Shown here: in pieces, positions 50,408-59,453 of the stretch
How positions within the stretch are numbered: position 1 is the stretch's first letter
Layout: the number at the start of each line of letters is the position of its first letter
NCBI GenBank assembly: GCA_963785735.1
Contig: CAWAWJ010000001.1
Coordinates: 620,001 to 684,000, forward strand
Direction of reading: 5' to 3'
DNA length: 64,000 bases
From: REEB95 sp963785735
GTDB lineage: Bacteria; Pseudomonadota; Alphaproteobacteria; ATCC43930; CGMCC-115725
Translations under genes and position numbers: made by a program
Notes under the pieces: generated by a model
Seen by the model: only the letters and a program-made list of their open reading frames with translations
Told to the model about the DNA's origin: nothing
The model's database searches: none

Positions 50408-50563
50408 TCACGGCGTCAGATGCATCAGCACGTAATAGATGACGTAAATCCAACTCAGAAAACCGTCGATCACCGACCAGATCACGCTGTGATTCGTGCT
50501 CCAGGACATGGCGATCGCCAGTGCGTTGCCGAAGGTGATGCCGTAATTGAGATAGTAATACAT
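50408..50563 (-). CDS. 51-residue membrane microprotein
   Basis: Open frame with a strong GAGGAGG ribosome binding site before the ATG. The product MYYYLNYGITFGNALAIAMSW then STNHSVIWSVIDGFLSWIYV has two hydrophobic segments, consistent with a small two-span or hairpin inner-membrane protein. Short proteins of this pattern are common in alphaproteobacteria but uncharacterised. It lies 8 bases before the TauE start, suggesting a shared message. Confidence 0.7.
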   Translation of the reverse strand: MYYYLNYGITFGNALAIAMSWSTNHSVIWSVIDGFLSWIYVIYYVLMHLTP

Positions 50564-50644
50564 GGCCGGCCTCCTCGATGATGCCCCCTCGAATTCCGGG
50601 GCCGAGAATGATGGCGGGCCAATCTTGGCGTCAATAGGACGGGG

Positions 50645-51160
50645 CTATTGCACCACTTCGTCGGGGTAGACGCCCCAGACCTCGCTGCGGAGCAGCCAGC
50701 CCTTGATGTTCTGCTTCTCGGTCTCGATCTTGCACCAGGCATTGCTGCATTCCAGCAGCTGCGCCACCACGCCGGGCTCGAGCTTGGCCAAGGCGGGCGA
50801 ATCCCGCGCCGGATCGCGATAGATGGTGCGGGTGTCGGCCTTGATGATGACGGTGCGGGCGGGCGAGATCATGCGCTCATGCACCCAGCCCACGCTCCCT
50901 TGCCAATCGCGGATCTTACGCCACACGTCGTATTGGCCGATGATTTCGACCGGCAACCCCTTGTGGTGATAGACGAATTGAATGGCGTATTTCGTGCCCG
51001 GCCCGGCGCGCAGATTGACCTCGCTGACGCGCAAACTCGCGAAATGCGATGCATAGGGCTTGTCGTCGGCGCGGGACAGGGACGGGGACGCGAACAGGAA
51101 AACGAGAAGCGCGATGAGCGCAAAAGGCGGGAGGCGGGACATGGATGCTTCGTGGAACAC
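50645..51160 (-). CDS. exported SH3-domain protein
   Basis: A signal peptide (LPPFALIALLVFLFASPSLSRA) is followed by two bacterial SH3-like repeats: VNLRAGPGTKYAIQFVYHHK and the C-terminal DSPALAKLEPGVVAQLLECS to WLLRSEVWGVYP. Members act in the periplasm, probably binding cell-wall or protein ligands. GTG at 51160 has AGGAG 5 bases upstream and is chosen; ATG at 51142 is the alternative. Single gene. Confidence 0.88.
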   Translation of the reverse strand: MFHEASMSRLPPFALIALLVFLFASPSLSRADDKPYASHFASLRVSEVNLRAGPGTKYAIQFVYHHKGLPVEIIGQYDVWRKIRDWQGSVGWVHERMISPARTVIIKADTRTIYRDPARDSPALAKLEPGVVAQLLECSNAWCKIETEKQNIKGWLLRSEVWGVYPDEVVQ

Positions 51161-51214
51161 GGACTCTCCTCTAGCCCCGCCGGGGAATCGGGTCAAGCCC
51201 GACTCCGCCGAAGT

Positions 51215-52195
51215 TTAGGCTTTCGGCGTTCCACGCCGGGCGAGCGCTATCCCGCCGAAAATCGCCGCCATGGCGAGGATGAGCGGCAGGGTCAGGCGCT
51301 CGCCCAGGAACACCACCGAGATCAGCACCGAGAGCGGCGGCACCAGGAACTGGAACACGGCGACGCGCCGCACGCCCCCCTTCGCCAGCGCCCAGAACCA
51401 GGCGATGAAGGCGAGCAGCATCGGCCCATAGGCGAGCGTGACAAGGCTCGCCCAGACCCCCCAGCCGAAGCTCGCCCAGGGCACGGAGACCGCGCGCATC
51501 GCGGCAAAGGGCATCACCGCGAGCCCGGCCGCGCCCACGCACCACAAGGTCGCGTTCAAGGCCGAAATCCGCGCCGCGAGCCTCGCGCCAGCGATATAGG
51601 CGCTCGCCGACAGCGCCGAGGCGAGGAGGATCAAGAGATCGCCCGAAAGCGAGGACACGCGCTCGGGCCCACTGTCGCGGAACCACACCAGCACGCCCTC
51701 GCCGGCGAAAGCGAGCGCCGCGCCCAGCCACCAGAAACCGCCCGGACGGCGGCGCTCGACGATGGCGGCGGCAAGGCCGGTGAAGATCGGCATCGCCGCC
51801 TGAATAAGCGCGCCATGGGTGGCCGAGCTGCGCGCCTGGCCAAGCGTGAAGAGCAGCGGGAACGCGAGGAAGCTGCACGCGGACGCGACCGCCAGCAACA
51901 GCCATTCATGCGCGTCGCGCGGGCCCTTGAGCCGCAGGATCAGGATCAGCGGCACCGCCGCCAAGGCCGCCGGCGCGGGGCGCATGCCGAGCAGCACCGG
52001 GTCGAATTCCGGCGTGATCGCGCGGGTGAGCGGCGCGGTCAGGGCGAAGAGCACCACCGCCACCATGGCGGCGGCGAAAATCGCGCCCTGGCCCGGCGCC
52101 CCGGCGGGGGCGCTGGAATCTCCGGAATCTCTGGAATCTCCGGAATCTGAAGAGTCTTTCGGCGCCGAGCCGGGCGCTTTTCCGCCGTTATCCAA
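51215..52195 (-). CDS. EamA/DMT-family permease
   Basis: A 326-residue drug/metabolite transporter with about 10 spans in two EamA repeats, ending LFLGERLTLPLILAMAAIFGGI. The N-terminus carries an unusual Ser/Asp/Gly repeat (SSDSGDSRDSGDSS) encoded by 9-bp tandem repeats. No ATG precedes span 1; TTG at 52195 is the only full-length start. It begins 7 bases after moeB on the same strand. Substrate unknown. Confidence 0.82.
   Translation of the reverse strand: MDNGGKAPGSAPKDSSDSGDSRDSGDSSAPAGAPGQGAIFAAAMVAVVLFALTAPLTRAITPEFDPVLLGMRPAPAALAAVPLILILRLKGPRDAHEWLLLAVASACSFLAFPLLFTLGQARSSATHGALIQAAMPIFTGLAAAIVERRRPGGFWWLGAALAFAGEGVLVWFRDSGPERVSSLSGDLLILLASALSASAYIAGARLAARISALNATLWCVGAAGLAVMPFAAMRAVSVPWASFGWGVWASLVTLAYGPMLLAFIAWFWALAKGGVRRVAVFQFLVPPLSVLISVVFLGERLTLPLILAMAAIFGGIALARRGTPKA
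52115..52150. repeat. 9-bp tandem repeat in the EamA gene
   Basis: Four units of GGAATCTCC or close variants in a row (52115-52123, 52124-52132, 52133-52141, 52142-52150). On the coding strand they give the Asp-Ser-Gly repeat at the N-terminus. Copy number is likely variable. Confidence 0.85.
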
Positions 52196-52201
52196 GGCCG
52201 C

Positions 52202-52981
52202 TCAGCCCCGCCCGCAGGTGGGGCAGTCGGGATCGCGCGGCAATTCGATCTTGTGAAAATTGGTGTTGAGCGAATCGTACATCAGCAACTGGCCGCTCAG
52301 GGATTGGCCGATGCCGAGTAGTTCCTTCAGTACCTCGACCGCCTGGAGCGTGCCCATGACGCCGGCCACCGCGCCCAATATGCCGGCGGTCTCGCAACGC
52401 GGCACCAGCTCGGGGGGCGGCGGCTCGCGGAAGAGACAGCGATAACAGGGATGGGGCGGGCCGAGATAGGCCTTGAAGGTGGAGAGTTGGCCGTCAAAGG
52501 GCGACAGCGCCGCGCCGATGAGCGTCTTCTTGAGGGCGTAGCACAGATCGTTCAAGAGATAGCGCGTGGCGAAATTGTCGCTGCCATCGGCCACCAGATC
52601 GTAGCGGCGGATGATCGAAGCCGCGTTGGTCTCGTTGAGACGGACCGCATGGGTTTCCACATGGACATCCGGATTGATCCGGGCGAGCGCGGCCTTGGCG
52701 CTTTGCGCCTTGTTGTCGCCGATGCGCGCCGTGTCATGCACGATCTGGCGCTGTAGGTTGGTCAGATCCACCTCGTCGTCATCGGCCACGCCAAGCGTGC
52801 CCACCCCGGCGGCGGCGAGATACATCAGCACGGGCGAGCCGAGCCCGCCCGCCCCCACCACCAGCACGCGCGATTGAAGGAGCCGCGCCTGGCCTTCCTC
52901 GCCGACCTGGTCGAGAATCAGATGCCGGGCGTAACGCCGGAACTGCTCCTCGGTCAGCGCGGAAGTGGCGGCCTCGGCCAT
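52202..52981 (-). CDS. moeB: MoeB/ThiF-family adenylyltransferase
   Basis: A 259-residue E1-like enzyme adenylating the C-terminus of a ubiquitin-like sulfur carrier (MoaD or ThiS). Nucleotide-binding VVGAGGLGSPVLMYLAAAG, conserved NLQRQIVHD, and zinc ligands in CYRC and CPTCG. MoeB and ThiF cannot be told apart here. The start abuts the cysK stop, so it belongs to a sulfur block with cysK and an Rrf2 regulator. Confidence 0.9.
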   Translation of the reverse strand: MAEAATSALTEEQFRRYARHLILDQVGEEGQARLLQSRVLVVGAGGLGSPVLMYLAAAGVGTLGVADDDEVDLTNLQRQIVHDTARIGDNKAQSAKAALARINPDVHVETHAVRLNETNAASIIRRYDLVADGSDNFATRYLLNDLCYALKKTLIGAALSPFDGQLSTFKAYLGPPHPCYRCLFREPPPPELVPRCETAGILGAVAGVMGTLQAVEVLKELLGIGQSLSGQLLMYDSLNTNFHKIELPRDPDCPTCGRG

Positions 52982-53977
<996 letters not shown>

Positions 53978-54013
53978 GTCTTGTCCTCCTCCCAGATCGC
54001 GCCCGGACCGGTC

Positions 54014-54469
54014 TCAGATCGAGAAATCGATCTTGGCGCCGTATTCGCCCGGCACGCCGTCTTTGTGCGCGCGCAGGCAGAGATCCTCGATGGTGATGGC
54101 GTCGAGCCGCTTCATCACCTCGTCGTTCAATTCCTTCCACACCGGCCGCACCACGCGCTGGCCGAGCACGGCGCCGATATTTTCCTCGAGCGGATCGCCG
54201 GCGCCGTCGAGCTCGCGCACCACATGCACGATCTCGCCGAGCGTGATGCGGCGGCGCTCGCGCGCCAGGCGGTAGCCGCCGCGCGGGCCGCGCACCCCGG
54301 CCAGCACGCCCGCGCGCACCAGCTGTTGTAGCACCTGTTCCAGATAGCGCCGGGGAATCCCCTGGCGGCGGGTGATCTCGCCCGATTGCACCGGCAGATC
54401 GCCGGCGTTATAGGCGATGTCGAGCACCGCCTCGATGGCGAAAAGCAGTTTCTTGGTGAGCCTCACCAT
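54014..54469 (-). CDS. Rrf2-family regulator (CymR/IscR-like)
   Basis: A 151-residue winged-helix regulator: KLLFAIEAVLDIAYN, SGEITRRQGIPRRYLEQVLQ, GPRGGYRLARERRRITLGEI. Only one Cys is present, so it cannot hold the three-Cys iron-sulfur cluster of IscR. Upstream placement of cysK suggests a CymR-like role in cysteine metabolism. It is 36 bases upstream of cysK. Confidence 0.88.
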   Translation of the reverse strand: MVRLTKKLLFAIEAVLDIAYNAGDLPVQSGEITRRQGIPRRYLEQVLQQLVRAGVLAGVRGPRGGYRLARERRRITLGEIVHVVRELDGAGDPLEENIGAVLGQRVVRPVWKELNDEVMKRLDAITIEDLCLRAHKDGVPGEYGAKIDFSI

Positions 54470-54487
54470 GACCGGGACATCCCGCGG

Positions 54488-55696
54488 CTATTCCGCCGCC
54501 TGGCGGTTGAGCGCCAGGGCGATGCGTTGCGCGAGCCTCTCGCTCACATCGCGTTTCGAAATCTTGCCCCAGGACTCGATGCCTGATTCGTCGATCAACT
54601 GGATCGCGTTGTCCTCGCCGCCGAAAGTGCCGGTTTCGGCCGAAACGTCATTGGCCAGCATCCAGTCGCAACCCTTCTTGAGGCGCTTTTCCTTGGCGTT
54701 GGCGATGAGATTTTCGGTCTCGGCGGCAAAACCCACCACCAGCTTGGGCCGCCGGTTGCCGGGCTTGGCCAAGGTCGCGAGGATGTCCGGATTTTCGACG
54801 AGCGCCAGAACCGGCGTGGCGCCCGGCTTTTTCTTGAGCTTCTGCGGGGTTTCCTCGGCGCGCCAATCGGCCACCGCCGCCGCGCACACCGCCACGTCGA
54901 CCGGCAGCGCCGCGTCGCAAGCCGCCATCATTTCCCGCGCCGAGCGCACATGCACCACCTTCACCCCCGGCGGATCGGGCTCGCGCGTCGGGCCCGAAAC
55001 CAGCACCGTGTCGGCGCCCAGCCGCGCCAGAGCGGCGGCGATGGCGTGGCCCTGCTTCCCCGAGGAGCGGTTGGCGATATAACGCACCGGGTCGATCGCC
55101 TCTTCCGTGGGTCCGCTGGTGACGAGAGCGCGGCGGCCCTTGAGCGCGGCATTGGCGAGGAAGAATTCCTCGGCGGCGTCGGATATCTCCACGGGCTCGG
55201 CCATGCGCCCCATGCCGCTTTCATTTTCGGCGAGCCGGCCCGAATTGGGGCCCACCCGTTTCATGCCGCGCTTTTCCAGGAGATCGACATTGGCGCGCGT
55301 CGCCTTGTTTTCCCACATGCGGGTGTTCATGGCGGGCGCGAACAGCACCGGCTTGTCCGTGGCCACGAGAATCGTCGAGGCGAGATCGTCCGCGAGCCCC
55401 GCCGCCATCTTGGCGATGAGATCGGCCGTCGCCGGGGCGACGATCAGAAGATCGGCCTCTTGCGACAAGCGCAGATGCCCCATCTCGTTTTCCTGGGTGA
55501 GCGAGAAGAGATCGCCATAGACGGTCTCGCCGCTCAGGGTCTGGGCCGATAAGGGCGTGATGAATTCTTGCGCGCCCGCCGTCAACACGCAGCGCACCGA
55601 GGCCCCGCGCTCTTTCAGGCGGCGTATGAGATCGAGGCTTTTATAGGCGGCTATGCCGCCGGCGACGATCAGCAGAATGCGGCGACCATGCAGCAC
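54488..55696 (-). CDS. coaBC: CoaBC (phosphopantothenoylcysteine synthetase/decarboxylase)
   Basis: Bifunctional coenzyme A enzyme, about 402 residues. N-terminal decarboxylase domain with the FAPAMNTRMW clamp and ILLIVAGGIAAYKSLDLIRR; C-terminal synthetase domain with TSGPTEEAIDPVRYIANRSS and the AAVADWR motif plus downstream KLKKK. GTG at 55696 with AGGA nine bases upstream is preferred to TTG at 55705. Confidence 0.94.
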   Translation of the reverse strand: MLHGRRILLIVAGGIAAYKSLDLIRRLKERGASVRCVLTAGAQEFITPLSAQTLSGETVYGDLFSLTQENEMGHLRLSQEADLLIVAPATADLIAKMAAGLADDLASTILVATDKPVLFAPAMNTRMWENKATRANVDLLEKRGMKRVGPNSGRLAENESGMGRMAEPVEISDAAEEFFLANAALKGRRALVTSGPTEEAIDPVRYIANRSSGKQGHAIAAALARLGADTVLVSGPTREPDPPGVKVVHVRSAREMMAACDAALPVDVAVCAAAVADWRAEETPQKLKKKPGATPVLALVENPDILATLAKPGNRRPKLVVGFAAETENLIANAKEKRLKKGCDWMLANDVSAETGTFGGEDNAIQLIDESGIESWGKISKRDVSERLAQRIALALNRQAAE

Positions 55697-55768
55697 GGAA
55701 TTCAATCCTAAGTGGAGCCAGGGACAAATCCACTCTATAGGAGGTGTAATTCGCCGTCAAAGTCCAGT

Positions 55769-56524
55769 TCAGAGCCGCCAACCGGAATGAAGGGCGGCGA
55801 TGCCGCCGGAAAGCGGCCGGACGCTGGTCTTTTCCAGTCCGGCCTGCTCCATCAAGGACAGGAGCTTGCGGCGGCTGGGGAAGCGGCGAATGCTTTCCAC
55901 CAAATATTGATAAGCTTCGCGGTCCCCGGCCACCGCCGCGCCCAGCCGCGGCAGCACCTGAAAGGAATAGAGGTCGTAGGCGCGTTTGAGGAGCGGGGTT
56001 TCGACCTGGCTGAATTCGAGACAGAGAAAGCGGCCGCCGGGCTTCAACACCCGCCGCGCCTCGGCCAGCGCCCGGGGAATATCGGTGACGTTCCTGAGCC
56101 CGAAGGCGATGGTATAGGCATCGGCGCCGCCATCCGCGACCGGCAAGGCCTCGGCGGCGCCGCAGACCCAGTCTATCCCTTCCCCATCGCCCCGGTCGAA
56201 GGCGCGGTCGCGGCCCTGGCGCAACATGCTTTCATTGATGTCGCACAGAACGACGCCGGCGCCCGACCCGGCGCGGGCGAGGAAACGGCGCGCGATGTCG
56301 CCGGTGCCGCCGGCGACGTCGAGCAGGAGCTGGCCCGGGCGCGGATTGAGCGACGATATCAGCCGGGATTTCCACAAACGGTGGACGCCGCCCGACATCA
56401 GATCGTTCATCAGGTCGTAACGCGATGCCACGCGGTCGAACACGCCCTTGACCAGCCGCGTATGGTCGGCTGGCTTGACGCGGCGGAAGCCGAAATCCGT
56501 CTCGCTTGTGTCGGGTCTCGCCAT
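55769..56524 (-). CDS. ubiE: ubiquinone/menaquinone C-methyltransferase UbiE
   Basis: SAM-dependent C-methylation in quinone synthesis, 251 residues. FGFRRVKPADHTRLV and RYDLMNDLMSGGVHRLWK at the N-terminus; SAM motif LLDVAGGTGDIARRF; TIAFGLRNVTDIPRAL. Divergent from mutM, 56 bases apart. Confidence 0.95.
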   Translation of the reverse strand: MARPDTSETDFGFRRVKPADHTRLVKGVFDRVASRYDLMNDLMSGGVHRLWKSRLISSLNPRPGQLLLDVAGGTGDIARRFLARAGSGAGVVLCDINESMLRQGRDRAFDRGDGEGIDWVCGAAEALPVADGGADAYTIAFGLRNVTDIPRALAEARRVLKPGGRFLCLEFSQVETPLLKRAYDLYSFQVLPRLGAAVAGDREAYQYLVESIRRFPSRRKLLSLMEQAGLEKTSVRPLSGGIAALHSGWRL

Positions 56525-56580
56525 CGGGGCACCATACGCGCCCGCCGCATTCCTTCCAAGGGACGCAAGCCCCGAAAACC

Positions 56581-57414
56581 ATGCCCGAATTGCCCGAGGT
56601 CGAAACCATCGCGCGCGGATTGACGGCGCGGCTCCTGGGCAAAAAACTCTTGTCCTTCAAGCTCAACCGCCGCGATTTGCGCAATCTGGTTCCGCCGGGC
56701 CTGAAGGCGAAGCTCGAGGGCAGACGGATCATCGCCATCACCCGGCGCGCCAAATACATCCTCTTCCATCTCGAAGGCGGCGGGGTGCTGATCGCCCATC
56801 TCGGCATGTCGGGGCGGCTGGTGCTGGCGGAGGCGGAGAACGCGCCGCCGCCTTCGCTCCACGACCACGCCGTGCTGGGCTTCGAGGGGGGCGTGGAGCT
56901 GCGCCTCAACGACGCGCGGCGCTTCGGGCTGCTCGATTACGCGGCCGAGACCGATCTCGCCGCGCATAAGCTCTTCCGCCATCTGGGGCCGGAGCCGCTC
57001 GAGCCCGAATTCGACGGCGCCCTGTTGGCCGCTCTTCTCAAGGGCAAGAAGACCTCGATCAAGGCGGCGCTCTTGGATCAGCGCGTGGTCGCCGGGCTCG
57101 GCAACATCTATGTCTCGGAAAGTCTCTACGGGGCGGGGATTTCGCCGAAGCGTTTGGCTGGCACGGTCAAAGGCGACCGTGCGGGGAGCCTGGCGAACGC
57201 CATCCGCGACGTGCTGTCGCGCGCGATCGAAGCGGGCGGCTCCTCCTTGCGCGATTACGTGCAGGCCTCGGGCGAGCTCGGTTACTTCCAGCATCACTGG
57301 GCGGTTTACGGCAAGGAGGGCGAACCCTGCCCCAATTGCGATTGCCGTTCGGGCGTCCGGCGCATCGTCCAGGGCGGCCGCTCGACTTTTTACTGTGCCA
57401 AGCGGCAGCGCTAG
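56581..57414 (+). CDS. mutM: formamidopyrimidine-DNA glycosylase
   Basis: 8-oxoguanine glycosylase/AP lyase, 277 residues. The catalytic N-terminal Pro-Glu is in MPELPEVETIARGL. The C-terminal zinc finger reads CPNCDC ... YCAKRQR: the first two and third Cys are present, but the expected fourth Cys (C-x2-C) is Arg275. HHWAVYGKEGEPC and GNIYVSESLYGAGISP are typical. The Cys-to-Arg change may weaken zinc binding unless CDC supplies a replacement. Confidence 0.93.
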   Translation: MPELPEVETIARGLTARLLGKKLLSFKLNRRDLRNLVPPGLKAKLEGRRIIAITRRAKYILFHLEGGGVLIAHLGMSGRLVLAEAENAPPPSLHDHAVLGFEGGVELRLNDARRFGLLDYAAETDLAAHKLFRHLGPEPLEPEFDGALLAALLKGKKTSIKAALLDQRVVAGLGNIYVSESLYGAGISPKRLAGTVKGDRAGSLANAIRDVLSRAIEAGGSSLRDYVQASGELGYFQHHWAVYGKEGEPCPNCDCRSGVRRIVQGGRSTFYCAKRQR

Positions 57415-57429
57415 GTCTAAGTTTCGCCG

Positions 57430-57795
57430 ATGCGGCGCCTCGCCCTCCTCTTTTGCCTGTTGCTCGCGGCAGTTCTGTTGCCGGGCGCTCCGGCGCGGGC
57501 CGATGAATTCGTTCCTGGCACCGAGGATCTGCCGCTGATGCCCGGCCTCAATCCCGTCGCCGGCTCGTCGCTGGTGTTCGACAAGCCCGAGGGCCGCATC
57601 GTCGAGGCTCAGGCCAAGGGCAAGCTCGCGCGCGGCGACGTGACGCGCTTCTACGCCCAGACCCTGCCGCAGCTCGGCTGGAACGCCGCCGGCGCCAATC
57701 GCTGGCGGCGCGAGCATGAACGCCTCAAGCTCGATTACCGCGGCCCCGACGGCAATCTGACCGTGGGTTTCACCCTGTCGCCGCTGCCGCAATAA
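57430..57795 (+). CDS. exported protein of unknown function
   Basis: A 121-residue protein with a signal peptide (LALLFCLLLAAVLLPGAPARA) and a short periplasmic domain: DLPLMPGLNPVAGSSLVFDK, GRIVEAQAKGKLARGDVTRF, LPQLGWNAAGANRWRREHER. It resembles small alphaproteobacterial proteins found near mutM and echA. Function unknown. Confidence 0.8.
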   Translation: MRRLALLFCLLLAAVLLPGAPARADEFVPGTEDLPLMPGLNPVAGSSLVFDKPEGRIVEAQAKGKLARGDVTRFYAQTLPQLGWNAAGANRWRREHERLKLDYRGPDGNLTVGFTLSPLPQ

Positions 57796-57817
57796 CGCCA
57801 AATCCGGAGCAACGCCA

Positions 57818-58591
57818 ATGAGCTACGAGAACATCCTGGTCGAAAGCCGCGGCGCGGTGGGGCTCGTGACATTGAACCGGCCCAAGGCCTTGAACGCGCT
57901 CTGCGACGCGCTGATCCGCGAGCTGGGCTTGGCGCTCGACGTCTTCGAGGCCGACGACAAGATCGGCGCCATCGTGCTCACCGGCAGCGACAAGGCCTTC
58001 GCCGCCGGCGCCGACATCAAGGAGATGCAGGGCCGCGATTACATGGACGTTTATTTGAGCGACTTCGTCAAAAGCTGGGAGCGCGTCACGCTCTGCCGCA
58101 AGCCGGTGATCGCCGCGGTGGCGGGCTTCGCCTTGGGCGGCGGCTGCGAGCTCGCCATGATGTGCGACACCATCATCGCCGCCGACAGCGCGAAATTCGG
58201 CCAGCCCGAGATCAATCTCGGCGTCATGCCCGGCGCTGGCGGCTCGCAGCGCATGACGCGCTTCATCGGCAAGGCCAAGGCGATGGACATGATCCTGACC
58301 GGGCGTTTGATGGACGCGGCCGAGGCCGAGCGTTCGGGCCTGGTTTCGCGCGTCGTTCCGGCGTCGCAGCTGATCGAGGAAACGGTGAAGATCGCGGCGC
58401 AGATCGCGGCGCTCTCGCGGCCATCGGTGCTGATGGCCAAGGAGTCGATCAACCGCGCCTATGAGACGACCCTCGCCGAGGGCGTGCGTTTCGAGCGCCG
58501 GCTGTTCCATTCGCTGTTCGCGACGTCGGACCAGAAAGAGGGCATGGCCGCCTTCGTCGAAAAACGCAAGCCCGTCTTCAAGAACCGTTGA
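57818..58591 (+). CDS. enoyl-CoA hydratase
   Basis: Crotonase-fold hydratase of fatty-acid beta-oxidation, 257 residues. Oxyanion-hole residues lie in FAAGADIKEMQ and GFALGGGCELAMMCD; the catalytic Glu region is GQPEINLGVMPGAGGSQRM, typical of short-chain enoyl-CoA hydratases (PaaF/EchA8-like). AGGAG-like CGGAGCAACG precedes the ATG. Adjacent to mutM and rpsT in the usual order. Confidence 0.93.
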   Translation: MSYENILVESRGAVGLVTLNRPKALNALCDALIRELGLALDVFEADDKIGAIVLTGSDKAFAAGADIKEMQGRDYMDVYLSDFVKSWERVTLCRKPVIAAVAGFALGGGCELAMMCDTIIAADSAKFGQPEINLGVMPGAGGSQRMTRFIGKAKAMDMILTGRLMDAAEAERSGLVSRVVPASQLIEETVKIAAQIAALSRPSVLMAKESINRAYETTLAEGVRFERRLFHSLFATSDQKEGMAAFVEKRKPVFKNR

Positions 58592-58611
58592 CGGCCGCAA
58601 TCGTCATTAAC

Positions 58612-58641
58612 TTGACGCGCATCATCGCCTGCGGCTATAAG
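58612..58641 (+). promoter_or_regulatory. promoter of rpsT
   Basis: TTGACG (58612-58617), 18-base spacer, TATAAG (58636-58641). Transcription would start near 58649, about 45 bases before rpsT. A CAATCCACA (7 of 9 with a DnaA box) lies at 58650-58658. Confidence 0.7.
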
Positions 58642-58693
58642 CGCGGCTCCAATCCACAGGACGGCATCTGCCCCCGGCTATCGCGGATTTTCC

Positions 58694-58960
58694 ATGGCGA
58701 CGCATAAATCGGCTGAAAAGAGAATAAGACAAACGACGCGCCGCGTCGTCGTCAACCGCGCGCGCATGAACCGCATCCGCAGCACCGTGAAAGCGGTCGA
58801 GGTCGCGATCGCGGCCGGCGACAAGAAGAAAGCGCGCGCCGCGTTCGTTGCGGCGCAACCCGAGCTTCAACGCGGCGCCGCACGAGGCGTAGTGAATAAG
58901 AACATGGTCTCACGCAAGCTGTCGCGTCTCTCCGCGCGGATCAAGGCGTTGAAGGGCTAG
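58694..58960 (+). CDS. rpsT: 30S ribosomal protein S20
   Basis: 88-residue basic helical protein binding 16S rRNA: MATHKSAEKRIRQTTRRVV, RIRSTVKAVEVAI, GVVNKNMVSRKLSRLSARIK. ATG follows no strong Shine-Dalgarno sequence, consistent with translational autoregulation known for S20. It precedes dnaA, a common alphaproteobacterial neighbour. Confidence 0.96.
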   Translation: MATHKSAEKRIRQTTRRVVVNRARMNRIRSTVKAVEVAIAAGDKKKARAAFVAAQPELQRGAARGVVNKNMVSRKLSRLSARIKALKG

Positions 58961-59453
58961 ACGCCCGTTACCAATTTGCCGCAAGAAAAAAATTTTTGCG
59001 TTCGCATTGCAGTTATGTTGCCTTTCGGTGTTAGCCTTCTGTAAAGTTTATATCTGCGCCGTCGAGATTGGTGCGAGACCTTGTTCCACCCAGTCTGGGG
59101 GATCGCGATGCCGGGCGTTCCGCGTGAAATGTACCGGCTAAGTTTCGGCGGCAGGGCAGCTTGTGCCAGGTTAGTTTCGCGTATCAACGACAGGTCGTTG
59201 TCTAAAGGCTAGTGCCGAAAGGAAATTAGAAGTTCTTTCGGCAAAGGGGCGCCCGCGCGCTGGTCGGGGTCCTGGGGGGCGAAGTGACGAGAGGAAATAA
59301 ACGAGCGGCGCCGGTATTCGGCCAGGCGACGCGAAACGAGGAAGAGGCGCCCATCCCCGGACCATGCCGTCCGGAGCCCGGCGCGTGGAGCGCGTCGATT
59401 ATGTCTAGAACCCGCGCGGCGCACGCATCCGGGCCTTCGATCAAGGCGCGCGC
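58961..59453. other. rpsT-dnaA intergenic region (493 bases)
   Basis: The only gap over 300 bases. Its first part is AT-rich: a hairpin CGCAAGAAAAA / TTTTTGCG at 58980-59000 may end rpsT. A possible dnaA promoter is TTGCCT (59018-59023), 18 bases, TAAAGT (59042-59047), implying a leader near 400 bases. I see no TTATCCACA boxes or AT-rich 13-mers, so origin function is not supported. Short minus-strand frames here look like chance. Confidence 0.6.

Noticed and set aside
58650..58658. CAATCCACA as a DnaA box before rpsT
   Set aside because: Single site with two mismatches; no cluster or AT-rich unwinding region next to it.
59171..59424. Two short minus-strand frames before dnaA
   Set aside because: No ribosome binding sites, no recognisable features and skewed composition.
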